A stretch of 64,000 bases of DNA from Anaerolineae bacterium (GTDB lineage: Bacteria; Chloroflexota; Anaerolineae; Aggregatilineales; J027), in assembly GCA_019913005.1 (NCBI GenBank), contig JAIOHL010000171.1, forward strand, positions 1 through 64,000, read 5' to 3'. Of this stretch, positions 9,739 to 19,727 are shown piece after piece; position 1 is the first letter of the stretch, and the number at the start of each line of letters is the position of its first letter. Position numbers and translations under genes: made by a program. Below the pieces are notes generated by a model that searched no databases, was not told the DNA's origin, and saw nothing but the letters and a program-made list of their open reading frames with translations.

Positions 9739-12051
9739 TCACAAACTTTTCAAGGTTTCGCGGCGCGACACGCCTATACTTCTTCCGCCAAGCGCAACAA
9801 TCAACAGCCCACCCACCCCAAACAGAACGCCTGCTACTTTGAGGGCCATCGGTTGATAGGAAAACACGACGGTATGCTCGCCACTTGGCACACAAACCGC
9901 ACGGGTCAAATCATTGGCACGGAGCAAATCAGCTTGCCTACCATCCACCTCCACCCGCCAATCATCATCATATTGGTCGGTCAATACCAATAGTCCCGGC
10001 CCGTTGCTGGTCACGTGAATGGTCACGCGATTGGGGGCATAGTTGGTAATGGTCGCTGTACCACCCTGCCCTGAAATTTCACAGCGGGGGTCTTGATCCA
10101 GCAGCACGACATCCCCACGATCTACCTCCCCATTCATGATACGGTCACGCACAGCGGCAGGGTTCGGCTCGATTTCGTATCGCTCAACCTGATAAACACG
10201 CGGCAGGGCATAGGGATTTTCATAAAACCAGAAGTCGCCGGATTGCCCGATATTTTCAAAATAGGCCGTGCTGCCAAAACCATAATTTTCGATGGGTGTA
10301 CCGGACAGCACATAACGCACGCCAAAAATGCGGTTGGTGGCGCTGCCGGGGTCTAAAATATACTGTCCGGTGCGCTCGGCAAGACGAGTCCATTCGAGGG
10401 GTGATATGGGGTCATAACCCTGTGGCGATTGATAACCCGTCCAGCTTGCACCGTTGGGGATACCGGGGGGTGGCGACATCTGCATGACCCGACCATAATC
10501 GGCATCTGCCCCTTGCGGGAGCGTGTGTTCGGCGGCCTGCCAGATGGGGGATAATTGGAGGGCATCGGTTTTAATTAGAGACGAAGTGGCCCACCACACC
10601 GCAAGACTGTTGACAAAAATCAGCAATCCCAACCCGACTGCCGAAGCATGACGCCAATCTAAGTGCCACGACCAAGCCACCCCGCCCGCCAAAATGATAA
10701 ACGACAGGGTGGCAGTTATCTGAATCGTTCGATATTCGGTGAGGTCGTTGGGGTAATCTTGCAAAGCCAAGACCATGCCCCACCCCCAAAGCGCCAAAAT
10801 TACAGCGGGGATGACATAGTGGGTGATGGGGCGCAGCAATCGGCGGCGTTCGGCTAAATCGGCTTGGCAGATTTCGGTGAGGGTGATCGCCATCAACCCC
10901 GCGAGGCCGACGGAGGTCAGGAATAAAAATCGCCCCGGCGCACGGAAATCACGGGCAGGTGGTACGATTTCATACAACAGACGATAGAGAATACCGTCCT
11001 TACCCAAACTCAGAATCACCCCTAACACGGCAAGGCTGGCAAACAACCAAATTTCCTTGCGACGATTGCGCATACGCCATAGCAGCGGCAGACACAGCAG
11101 CGGCAAAATCCCGACATAGGCGGTCATTTCTTCGTAAAAGGGTTCGCCCCAGTAGGCCGGGTCGCCAGCGGGTTCACCAAACCAATCGGGAATGACCAAG
11201 CCGAATAATTGGGCGGGTGGGACGGCATGTTGATTGGCAAAAGTGAGGCTGTCGGCTTCCCCACCGCGCTGGGTTTTTAGGCTGTAATCCCACGCAGGCA
11301 GCCATGTTACCGCGCTGAGTAGACCACCGATTAATCCCATCAATAGCAATTGGCGGATGGGAGGGATTAATTTTGGGCGGGTGAAAGGACGGCCTACTTG
11401 GAAACATTCATAGAGCCACTGCACGCCTAAGCCAATGCCCATGATATAGGCCATTTGGGGATGCCCGCCCAACACTGCTAGTGCTAATGCCACTCCACCG
11501 GGAACGGCCCAAACAGGTCGGCGTTTTACTATTGCCAAGCGCAGGCCCGCCATAACCATTGGACCCCATGCCATTGTTACCAAGACAGCATAATGCCCGG
11601 CGTAGATACGGGCCATTGGGAAACCACCAAAGGCCACCGCGATGACTGCCCCGATTGCCGCGATGGGGTGAGCGCCATACAGCCGCATTAGGTAATTTGT
11701 GCCTAGTGCCAGCCAGAAAATATGCAGGGCCACCAGCAACCCGACCCCGCGATAGAGCGCATCCCCTTCAAAAAGGATGAGCAGCCAATTGGGGGGATAA
11801 AACAGGCCATACTGCGGATTCCCTACCACACTATAGCCCAGAAATTGATGGGGATTCCACAGGGGGACGGTGTGGGTATCACGCATGGTTCGCACTACAA
11901 ATTGGAGGAGGGGATAATGCAATTGGCGAAAATCACTGCCTGCCAAGCCATGTCCCGATGCAGCAAACAGTACATCTTTAAACAAGACCAACGTCACGAC
12001 CCCAAAAACCAATGGGGCGAACCAGTGACGCTGATAGAGAGGGGATTTCAT
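9739..12051 (-). CDS. YfhO-like polytopic membrane protein
   Basis: 770 aa; GSDFRQLHYPLLQFV, PLWNPHQFLGYSVVGNPQYGLFYPPNWL and multiple TM segments; C-term soluble domain RNGPGLLVLTDQYDDDWRVEVDG. Confidence 0.85.
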   Translation of the reverse strand: MKSPLYQRHWFAPLVFGVVTLVLFKDVLFAASGHGLAGSDFRQLHYPLLQFVVRTMRDTHTVPLWNPHQFLGYSVVGNPQYGLFYPPNWLLILFEGDALYRGVGLLVALHIFWLALGTNYLMRLYGAHPIAAIGAVIAVAFGGFPMARIYAGHYAVLVTMAWGPMVMAGLRLAIVKRRPVWAVPGGVALALAVLGGHPQMAYIMGIGLGVQWLYECFQVGRPFTRPKLIPPIRQLLLMGLIGGLLSAVTWLPAWDYSLKTQRGGEADSLTFANQHAVPPAQLFGLVIPDWFGEPAGDPAYWGEPFYEEMTAYVGILPLLCLPLLWRMRNRRKEIWLFASLAVLGVILSLGKDGILYRLLYEIVPPARDFRAPGRFLFLTSVGLAGLMAITLTEICQADLAERRRLLRPITHYVIPAVILALWGWGMVLALQDYPNDLTEYRTIQITATLSFIILAGGVAWSWHLDWRHASAVGLGLLIFVNSLAVWWATSSLIKTDALQLSPIWQAAEHTLPQGADADYGRVMQMSPPPGIPNGASWTGYQSPQGYDPISPLEWTRLAERTGQYILDPGSATNRIFGVRYVLSGTPIENYGFGSTAYFENIGQSGDFWFYENPYALPRVYQVERYEIEPNPAAVRDRIMNGEVDRGDVVLLDQDPRCEISGQGGTATITNYAPNRVTIHVTSNGPGLLVLTDQYDDDWRVEVDGRQADLLRANDLTRAVCVPSGEHTVVFSYQPMALKVAGVLFGVGGLLIVALGGRSIGVSRRETLKSL

Positions 12052-12199
12052 GCAGGCGTGTCCTTAAAAGGTTGAAAATGATGGGAGGGATTGTACCCCT
12101 GCAACGAGATACTCAACAAAGCGTCTGGTTTGGGTGTTATCCATCCGCTATAATCGGCCTCCGGTCTATTCAATCACTATTCACGGAGTTCACCCACTC

Positions 12200-13054
12200 A
12201 TGCAAATTCTGGTTACAGGGGCACGCGGACAGCTTGGCAGACTGCTCGTCGAACGGTTAGGACAAGCCCACACCGTTACCGGAATTGATATTCAAGAACT
12301 CGACCTCACCAATCAACCTGAAACCCAGCGATTTATCACCGACCTGCGACCCGAATTGGTGATTCACTGTGCGGCCCTGACCAATGTGGATTATTGCGCA
12401 GAGCACCCCGACGACGCCTTAACCGTTAATGGCTATGGGACGCAGCATGTCGCGCTGGGGTGTCAGGCAGTGGGAGCGGCGATGGTGCATATCAGCACCA
12501 ATGAGGTGTTTGATGGCACAAACACAGGGGTCTATTTGGAATATGACCGAACCCACCCCACTGGAAATGCCTATGCCTATAGCAAATGGGTAGCCGAACA
12601 AATGGTGCGTGATCTTGTACCACGTCATATGATTGTGCGGTTTTCATGGTTATTTGCACACGGTGGCAAAAACTTTATCCACGCTATTCTAAATCGGGCC
12701 GCGTCCGGTCAACCAATGCGGGTCGTGACGAATGAAGTTGCTGTGCCGACGTATGCCAATGATGTGGCCGAGGCATTGGAACAACTCATCGCAACTCAGC
12801 ATTATGGTATCTATCATCTAGTCAATGAGGGCCGAGCCTCGCGCTGGACATTCGCCCGCCACATTCTGGATTTAGCCGGGTATCAGGACACGCCGATTGA
12901 AAAAATTACGGTAGCGGAATATCCACGCCCCTCGCGCCCACCCGAATATTCGGTGCTGCGGAATTTCGCGGCGGCACGCTTGGGGATTCAACTGCGTTCT
13001 TGGCAAGAGGCGGTGGCAGCGTTTTTGGATGCAGAAGGCCTGCTGGCGAAATAG
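12200..13054 (+). CDS. rfbD: dTDP-4-dehydrorhamnose reductase family protein
   Basis: MQILVTGARGQLGRLL, NPTH/ST NEVFDG, YAYSKWVAEQ; start at internal ATG 12200. Confidence 0.85.
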   Translation: MQILVTGARGQLGRLLVERLGQAHTVTGIDIQELDLTNQPETQRFITDLRPELVIHCAALTNVDYCAEHPDDALTVNGYGTQHVALGCQAVGAAMVHISTNEVFDGTNTGVYLEYDRTHPTGNAYAYSKWVAEQMVRDLVPRHMIVRFSWLFAHGGKNFIHAILNRAASGQPMRVVTNEVAVPTYANDVAEALEQLIATQHYGIYHLVNEGRASRWTFARHILDLAGYQDTPIEKITVAEYPRPSRPPEYSVLRNFAAARLGIQLRSWQEAVAAFLDAEGLLAK

Positions 13055-13057
13055 GGC

Positions 13058-14062
13058 ATGGTTAATCAAACGGGCAATTTTATCCACCCACCCGTCAAGG
13101 GGCGGCTTTCGATCATCATCCCCAATTGGAATGGTAAACATCATCTGGAAACATGTTTGCCCTCGCTGGTGGCCCAAACGCATCCCGACATTGAAGTGAT
13201 TATCGCCGACAACGCCTCGACGGATGGCACACAGGCGTATGTGCAGGAACAGTTTCCACAATTTTTGATTGAGCAACTATCGGAAAATCGCGGATTTACC
13301 GGGGCGTGTAATGCCGGAATGCGGGTGGCAACAGGTGAATTTGTGGCCCTGTTGAATAATGATACGGAAGTTGATCCCCATTGGGCGACAGAGATTATCG
13401 CGGCACTGGCGCGACACCTTGAAGCCGGATTTGTGGCGTCCAAGATGTTGCTATTTGATAAACGCGACACCTTTCATACGGCGGGTGATTTTTATCGGGT
13501 GGATGGACAGTCGGGCAATCGCGGGGTATGGCAGCAAGATACAGGCCAATATGAAACAGAAGAATACGTTTTTTCGGCGTGCGGCGGGTCGAGTGTGTAT
13601 CGGCGCAGCATGTTGGAAAAAATCGGCCTACTGGATGACGACTTTTTTTTCTCGCTGGAAGATGTGGATTTGGCGTGGCGGGCACAATTACAAGGGTATC
13701 GCTGTATCTACGCCCCACGTGCGATTGTGTATCATCGCTTGTCGGCCAGCGGCGGCGGCCCAACAGCCAGCTTTCACGACGGGCGCAATACGCTTTACGT
13801 ACTGATGAAAAACTATCCGGCGGCGTTATGGCGGCGTCATGGGTGGTCGGTACTGCGAAATCAAGCCAATATTGCATGGTCGGCACTGCGAGCATGGCGT
13901 GGGAAAGCGGCGCGAGCCAAATTACGGGGCATGGCAGTCGGCATTTTTAGCCTACCGCGTATGTTATCCAAACGCCGCGCCATTCAGCAAAGCCGTAGTG
14001 TATCAATAGAGTATCTGGAGTCCATTCTGACTCCTACGCATGACGCAAAACGCTCGTCCTGA
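13058..14062 (+). CDS. GT2-family glycosyltransferase (rhamnosyltransferase-like)
   Basis: LSIIIPNWNGKHHLETCLPSL...VIIADNASTDGT...LLNNDTEVDP...EDVDLAWRAQLQGYRCIYAP. Confidence 0.9.
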   Translation: MVNQTGNFIHPPVKGRLSIIIPNWNGKHHLETCLPSLVAQTHPDIEVIIADNASTDGTQAYVQEQFPQFLIEQLSENRGFTGACNAGMRVATGEFVALLNNDTEVDPHWATEIIAALARHLEAGFVASKMLLFDKRDTFHTAGDFYRVDGQSGNRGVWQQDTGQYETEEYVFSACGGSSVYRRSMLEKIGLLDDDFFFSLEDVDLAWRAQLQGYRCIYAPRAIVYHRLSASGGGPTASFHDGRNTLYVLMKNYPAALWRRHGWSVLRNQANIAWSALRAWRGKAARAKLRGMAVGIFSLPRMLSKRRAIQQSRSVSIEYLESILTPTHDAKRSS

Positions 14063-14080
14063 GCGTAACAGGAGAATCAC

Positions 14081-14827
14081 GTGTCTGCCCAAGAATTGCC
14101 CTCCCTATCCCTCGTCATTCCGGCCTACAATGAAGCCGCACCGGATCGCCTGCCTGCCAGCATTACCCAAATCGCTGATTTTGTACGGCAGCAGAACTTT
14201 CCAATTGAAGTCATCATTGTCAACAACAACAGCAACGATGACACACAACAAGTGATTGAGGAGGCGGCAGCGGAATTTCCCTTTATCAAGCCGATGTTTG
14301 AAGGCACACAGGGTAAAGGGGCAGCGGTACGAACGGGCTTGATGGCGGCGCAATATGAATATGTCTTTATCTGCGACGCCGACCTCTCGATGACGATTGA
14401 GCAAGTCCTCAAATTTTTACCCCCCCAACAGGGCGGCTATGATATTGCGATTGCCAGCCGCGAAGGGCCGGGAGCCAAACGAGTAGATGAACCGCCATCT
14501 CGACACTTTATTGGACGGGTATTTAACCTCATTGTGAGGATTTTTGCGGTACATGGTTTTCAGGACACCCAATGCGGCTTTAAGTGTTTCCGGCGTGACA
14601 TTGTGCAGGACATTTGCCCGCAGCAGACGATGACGGGTTGGAGTTTTGATGTGGAATTGCTGCACATCGCGCAAAAACGCGGCTACAAAATTGTAGATGT
14701 GCCGATTACGTGGTACTACAAGGACAAGTCCAAAATTAAGCCCCTGCGCGACAGCTATTATATGTTCCGGGATGTGATGTTGATTCGCTGGAACAGCCTA
14801 CGCGGAAGATATAATCGTCAAAAATAA
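14081..14827 (+). CDS. GT2-family glycosyltransferase (dolichyl-phosphate glucosyltransferase-like)
   Basis: SLVIPAYNEA...VIIVNNNSNDDT...QGKGAAVRTGL...FICDADLSM; GTG start. Confidence 0.88.
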   Translation: MSAQELPSLSLVIPAYNEAAPDRLPASITQIADFVRQQNFPIEVIIVNNNSNDDTQQVIEEAAAEFPFIKPMFEGTQGKGAAVRTGLMAAQYEYVFICDADLSMTIEQVLKFLPPQQGGYDIAIASREGPGAKRVDEPPSRHFIGRVFNLIVRIFAVHGFQDTQCGFKCFRRDIVQDICPQQTMTGWSFDVELLHIAQKRGYKIVDVPITWYYKDKSKIKPLRDSYYMFRDVMLIRWNSLRGRYNRQK

Positions 14828-14854
14828 AAAGGGCCTGCACGCAGCAAGCCCTTT
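14828..14854. terminator. bidirectional terminator-like hairpin between convergent genes
   Basis: AAAGGGC...GCCCTTT stem with inner CTGC/GCAG between stops at 14827 and 14865. Confidence 0.65.
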
Positions 14855-14864
14855 CAATTACAGC

Positions 14865-17651
14865 TTATTCTTCAGCATCCCGCGCACAACGGAAGCCGAT
14901 AGAGGGATAGGGATCAGTTGGGGGAATCCAAAACACGCGCATCGAAGTCCGCAAAAATTCATCGAGGTCTTGATACGAACCCCCACGTATAACGCGATTG
15001 CCTTCCCCTTCGCCCTCACGTCCATCCGTAGTCGTGTAGGGATACGCCATAAAAAGCGTGCTTGTCCATTCCCAGACATTGCCACTCATATCATAAGCCC
15101 CAACCCACGATACACCGTCGGGATGACTGCCGACTGGTTGGGCTTGGCTGCTGCTGTTTTCCAAGTAGGTCGCATTTTCTGGTATAAATTCGTTCCCCCA
15201 AGGATAGATGAAGTTGGCAGGGCCACGCGCCGCATATTCCCATTCGGCCTCGGTTGGCAGACGACCCCCGCGCTGCTCACAATAGGCTTTGGCCTCAACC
15301 CAAGAAACCTGTTCACGTGGTTTTTCAGCATCATCGTTCACAGCAGGCATGGCGGCTTGACCATTGTATTGATCAAACTGACCATTGGTGACTTCATATT
15401 GGTCAATCCAGAAGGGCGCATCGAAACAAATCTTTTCGGGCGGTTTTTCCACATCAGCGATATTTTGGGGTAAGCCCATGCTCATCGCACCTTCGAGTTG
15501 GGTGTCATCACTCCCCATCACAAAACAGCCAGCCGGGACAAGTACCATCGGTACGCCATCAAATTCCTCAACCTGTGGTTCGGGAGTAGGTGAAGGGGTA
15601 GCTGTTGGTGGGCCAAATACGGTCAGCAAATCGGCGCGAATCCAGCCCTCGTCGCCATTGTTGAGGCGTACATTGAACCATGTTTCATCCAAATTGCTGC
15701 CAATGATGGTTACAGATGTGCCTTGTCGCAGGGTAGCCACAATCGGGGCACTGGTAGTGGGTTCGCCGCGAACATTGACCTCACGATTCGTCTCCGCAAT
15801 TTGAATGGCGGCAATTGCCTGTGCCGTCTGGGTTGGACCGACTGAATTGGTGGCACGGGCAGTTTGGGTCTTGGCAGCGTCGGCAGTCGCCCGTACCGAC
15901 AATGTCTGCACGGCGTTTTGAGTAGCGGCTTGACTCGTGCCCGCCGCTTGTTGAGTGGCCGCTACATCCACAGTGGCCGTAAAAGTGCGCGTCGGGGAGG
16001 GGCTGTTGCTTGGGGTAGCCGTCGCCGTTGCCGAAGATGCAGTGGTGGGTCGGCGAGTAGAAGTGGAGGTTGCGGTTACCGACGGTGCAGCCGTAGATTG
16101 GCGCGTCGGGGTAGCGGTGGGGGTACGCGACGGGCTTGGGGTATTGGTTGGTGTCTCAATTACTTCTTCAGTCACTTGGGCCGCCGCAGTACGCTCCGAA
16201 TCCCGTGTCGCACGTGCCTCTAGTGTTTCGACGGCGTTCGGGGTATTGGTGCGTGTGGCAGTGGCTGACGATACCGTCGTGGGTGTTGCCGTTGGCGAAG
16301 GGGATTCCGGGGCATCCGTCGCCGCTTCTGACGGTTCAGATGTGGGTTCCTCGGTGGCCTGTGCCACTCCTGCCTGAGCCGTTATCGTGCCATTCGCTGA
16401 GGCCGTCGCGGTCAAAATGCCCTGTGCGATAATCAGAGGGTCGCTGGTTTCCTGTGTAGTGTTGCCTTCCCCGCCGTCGCCCTCATCGTCTCCACCACTA
16501 CTCAGCACAACCGCGAGTCCGATGATAACAATCAGCGCGGCAGCCCCAGCGAGCACCGCCATTTGCAGCCGCCGATTACGCGATGGCATTCCAGCAGCAG
16601 CGGGTACGGTTGGTGGGATGGTTGTCGGTGGTGAACCGCCAGAGGGCACATCCGCAATCGTAGCCTGCATCGCCTCCGGTATTTGGCTGCCCGTGGGGGT
16701 GATTGTCGGCCCTTCCAGATTTGGCGGGGTGGGCTGAAGCGGAACATTAAATTTACGAACAGGCAGCGGGGTGACAAAAAATCCGCTGGGTTCCTGCTTG
16801 GGAATAACCCGTACCGCCTCATCAATTGCCTTAGCAAAGTCGGTAGTCGAAGAAAAACGATTTTTAGGTTCTTTTTCAAAGGCTCGATCAAAGACTTTTT
16901 GGAGGGCTTCCGGCAAATCGCCACGATGTGTATGAATCGGCGTCGGGACGTCAAACATATGCTTGTGCATCAGTTGATAGGGCGAATCGGCCTCGAATGG
17001 CATTTTGCCTGTTAGCATGGCATAGACCAGCACCGCCAGCGCATATTGATCGGCTGCTGGGCCAATATCTTTACCCTGCCATTGTTCGGGGGCCATATAG
17101 GACGGTGTGCCCATTGCGACACCCGTTCCGGTGAGGGCACTGGTCGCGTTGAGCAACTTGGCGATCCCAAAATCCACCACAAAGGGCGTGCCCTGCCGAT
17201 CAAACATGATGTTATTGGCTTTGATGTCGCGGTGAATGACACCTTGACTGTGGGCATAATCCAACGCGCTTGCCAATTGGCGGGTGATGTCGGAGGTTTC
17301 TTGTAGGGAGGGGAGTGGGCGATTTTCTTCAAAGCTGTGTGTCAGCCGATCCGCCAATGTGCCACCCGTCAACAAACGCATCACGACATAGCTGATGCTG
17401 CCCTGTGTGCCGTAATCATAGACGGCGACGATGTTTTGATGCTCTAGTGCAGCGGCAGTACGGGCTTCGCGGGTGAAGCGTTCGATATAGCCGGATTGGG
17501 CCGCCAATGAAGCAGGCAGCACTTTGATGGCGACTTCGCGTTCGAGGGTGCGCTGGAAGGCGCGATAGACTGCCCCCATGCCGCCTTCGCCAAGCAGTTC
17601 GCGCAGTTCATATTGGCCCAGTGTTTGCCCTGCAAGGTTCTGAATGCTCAT
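14865..17651 (-). CDS. Ser/Thr protein kinase, TM, Thr/Ser/Pro stalk, SH3b and C-terminal FGE-sulfatase (SUMF1-like) domain
   Basis: LGEGGMGAVYRAF, AIKVL, VIHRDIKANNIMFD, VDFGIAK; TM AVLAGAAALIVIIGLAVVL; REVNVRGEPTTSAPIVATLRQGT; RLPTEAEWEYAARG...WEWTS...GFRCAR. Confidence 0.93.
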   Translation of the reverse strand: MSIQNLAGQTLGQYELRELLGEGGMGAVYRAFQRTLEREVAIKVLPASLAAQSGYIERFTREARTAAALEHQNIVAVYDYGTQGSISYVVMRLLTGGTLADRLTHSFEENRPLPSLQETSDITRQLASALDYAHSQGVIHRDIKANNIMFDRQGTPFVVDFGIAKLLNATSALTGTGVAMGTPSYMAPEQWQGKDIGPAADQYALAVLVYAMLTGKMPFEADSPYQLMHKHMFDVPTPIHTHRGDLPEALQKVFDRAFEKEPKNRFSSTTDFAKAIDEAVRVIPKQEPSGFFVTPLPVRKFNVPLQPTPPNLEGPTITPTGSQIPEAMQATIADVPSGGSPPTTIPPTVPAAAGMPSRNRRLQMAVLAGAAALIVIIGLAVVLSSGGDDEGDGGEGNTTQETSDPLIIAQGILTATASANGTITAQAGVAQATEEPTSEPSEAATDAPESPSPTATPTTVSSATATRTNTPNAVETLEARATRDSERTAAAQVTEEVIETPTNTPSPSRTPTATPTRQSTAAPSVTATSTSTRRPTTASSATATATPSNSPSPTRTFTATVDVAATQQAAGTSQAATQNAVQTLSVRATADAAKTQTARATNSVGPTQTAQAIAAIQIAETNREVNVRGEPTTSAPIVATLRQGTSVTIIGSNLDETWFNVRLNNGDEGWIRADLLTVFGPPTATPSPTPEPQVEEFDGVPMVLVPAGCFVMGSDDTQLEGAMSMGLPQNIADVEKPPEKICFDAPFWIDQYEVTNGQFDQYNGQAAMPAVNDDAEKPREQVSWVEAKAYCEQRGGRLPTEAEWEYAARGPANFIYPWGNEFIPENATYLENSSSQAQPVGSHPDGVSWVGAYDMSGNVWEWTSTLFMAYPYTTTDGREGEGEGNRVIRGGSYQDLDEFLRTSMRVFWIPPTDPYPSIGFRCARDAEE

Positions 17652-17685
17652 ACGATGTGAGTACCTTTAAACTATATCAAACTCT

Positions 17686-19170
17686 TTAGTATGGTCGCAC
17701 ACAACGAAATCCCCAATAGTTGTATGCTTCGTTCATCAGGCCACCGTATCGAAAGGTGGATTGTTGGGCATAAATTCCAATATCCCATGCTCCACCGCGT
17801 AGAGTTCTTCGTTTCTCTAGGTTTTGCATGTTTTCGCGCCCATCAGCGATATCATATGGATAAAAGGTAAAAATACTACTTGTCCACTCCCAAACATTTC
17901 CGCTCATATCGAGTGCCCCCACCCAAGATACCCCAGATTGTCTACTACCAACATCACTTGTTTGGGCATTGGAATTTTCTAGGTATACGGTATTCTCAGC
18001 AACAAAATCGTTACCCCACGGATATATTAAATTATCTGGCCCTCGTGCTGCATATTCCCACTCAGCTTCGGTTGGAAGTCGTCCTCCTCGGTTTGCACAA
18101 TATGTAACGGCTTCACTCCAGAGTATCGTTTCACGCGGTCTTTGATCGCCAGACCAATAGCCACTACTACCATATTGACCATTTGTTACTTCCGTTTTGT
18201 CAATCCAAAATGGGCGTTCAAAACAAATTCTATAGGCAGGTTGCTGTTCCAGAGACCCATTGTCATCACCCATTAAGAAACATCCTGATGGAACCAGCAC
18301 CATGTCCACCCCGTCAAAATTCCATCTTATTACTTGCCAATCAGCATTCTTTTCCACCGGGTCAAAACCTATTGCTACCTCTTCTTCTGTTGGGGTCTGG
18401 GTATTGGTCAGACTAGCGGGATTGGAATTTTCGTCTAGATTGTTTAAGAATATCAAAGCAAGTAAGGTTACAACAATTATCGCAGTAATGAAACCAAAAA
18501 TTAGACGAATTTTGCGGCGAATCTCTAACTTAGAAAATAAAGTGAGCGTTTCTTGAATATCCTCCGCAATCCTAGCATTTGCATTAGGGTGGTCTCGAAG
18601 TTGCTGCAATACAGAAATCGCCTCCCATCGCAAGCCAGTATTGAGGAAAGGTTTTAAATCGAAAACCAGCGATTTTTGAGTTTCAGGGCTAATTTGGGGT
18701 GCGCTGATTGTCTCCCGAATCCTTCCCAATGGGGATACTGGGACATCAGGAACAGGAGGTAACGGGTTAGGAGGAGATTGAACATCTGGGAGATTGATTA
18801 TCGCCCGATTTATGGCTCTCCAAGAAGCGGCATTGCGCTTTATGTAATCCACAAATTGAATCTTCTGTAATTCTGATGGTAGTAAAGAATCATGGATATC
18901 TTGATCAATTCGTATTGGTAATATCCGCTTATTCAGATCGAAAGCATATTGATATTCTAATTTGCACGGGGTAGAAGCCAAAGATTCTTTGGAAAGCACA
19001 AAAATAAATAAATCACATTCTCTAATCGTATCTAAGATTTTGTTCCACCAGTTTTGTCCGCCAGTCAACTCCGGGTCATACCAAACTTGGTACCCTAAAC
19101 TTTCTAGGTTCTTTTCCAATTTGCGAACGATTCGGCGATTGCGTGTACTATAGCTTACGAAGACTCGCAT
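17686..19170 (-). CDS. TIR domain - TM - FGE-sulfatase (SUMF1-like) domain protein
   Basis: MRVFVSYSTRNRRIVRKLEKNLESLGYQVWYDPELTGG...CDLFIFVLSKESLASTPCKLEYQYA; TM IRLIFGFITAIIVVTLLALIFL; RLPTEAEWEYAARG...WEWTSS...GFRCVRPY. Confidence 0.92.
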   Translation of the reverse strand: MRVFVSYSTRNRRIVRKLEKNLESLGYQVWYDPELTGGQNWWNKILDTIRECDLFIFVLSKESLASTPCKLEYQYAFDLNKRILPIRIDQDIHDSLLPSELQKIQFVDYIKRNAASWRAINRAIINLPDVQSPPNPLPPVPDVPVSPLGRIRETISAPQISPETQKSLVFDLKPFLNTGLRWEAISVLQQLRDHPNANARIAEDIQETLTLFSKLEIRRKIRLIFGFITAIIVVTLLALIFLNNLDENSNPASLTNTQTPTEEEVAIGFDPVEKNADWQVIRWNFDGVDMVLVPSGCFLMGDDNGSLEQQPAYRICFERPFWIDKTEVTNGQYGSSGYWSGDQRPRETILWSEAVTYCANRGGRLPTEAEWEYAARGPDNLIYPWGNDFVAENTVYLENSNAQTSDVGSRQSGVSWVGALDMSGNVWEWTSSIFTFYPYDIADGRENMQNLEKRRTLRGGAWDIGIYAQQSTFRYGGLMNEAYNYWGFRCVRPY

Positions 19171-19436
19171 ATATCTGTTTCATCTACTATCCCTACTATG
19201 ACGGCGCGGACGGGGGCGGTGTTCCCGGCCTGTAAGATTTGGCGTGCGCCTGTGCCTTCATCAAACACCAGCACAAAATCCCCTACCCCGGCTTGTACAT
19301 CATCCACCGCCACATCATAGGTCGAGGTCGGCTTATGATCCAGATCGAGCCGCTGTACCAACATGAGCTTGCGGCCTTCATAAAAAGGATGCTTGATGGT
19401 GGCGACCACATTACCGACAACTCGCGCCAAGTACAT
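19155..19436 (-). CDS. BMC pentameric vertex protein, EutN/CcmL family (BMC-P)
   Basis: MYLARVVGNVVATIKHPFYEGRKLMLVQRLD...AVDDVQAGVGDFVLVFDEGTGARQIL...VRAVIVGIVDE. Confidence 0.93.
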   Translation of the reverse strand: MYLARVVGNVVATIKHPFYEGRKLMLVQRLDLDHKPTSTYDVAVDDVQAGVGDFVLVFDEGTGARQILQAGNTAPVRAVIVGIVDETDICESS

Positions 19437-19439
19437 GAG

Positions 19440-19727
19440 CTATTCTTCCTCCGGTAACAAGGGGGCATGAACATCATCCACAATGCCGACAATCGCCGCA
19501 TCTACCGGGACGAAACTTTCATCGAGGGAGAGGGCAGCTTCGCGGCTGGCGACGACAAAGACCAACTCACCTAATCCGGCTTGGCGGGTAGCATCCACCG
19601 CGACATAGGGTTCGCCGGAGGGCAAGCGGCGTTCATCAAGGGGCTGGACGATGAGAAATTTCACGCCCTCCAACCCCTCGGCTTTGCGGGTCGAAACCAA
19701 CGTGCCGATGACCCATGCAAATTTCAT
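19440..19727 (-). CDS. BMC pentameric vertex protein, EutN/CcmL family (BMC-P)
   Basis: MKFAWVIGTLVSTRKAEGLEGVKFLIVQPL...AVDATRQAGLGELVFVVASREAA...VDAAIVGIVDDV; start at 19727. Confidence 0.92.
   Translation of the reverse strand: MKFAWVIGTLVSTRKAEGLEGVKFLIVQPLDERRLPSGEPYVAVDATRQAGLGELVFVVASREAALSLDESFVPVDAAIVGIVDDVHAPLLPEEE

Noticed and set aside
15864-16377. Plus-strand Ala/Val/Gly/Arg-rich ORFs
   Set aside because: Antisense of the low-complexity stalk of the kinase-FGE gene.
17686-19170. TIR gene as a stand-alone anti-phage system (e.g. Thoeris-like)
   Set aside because: No ThsA/SIR2/STALD or other defence partner nearby; context is BMC and signalling.
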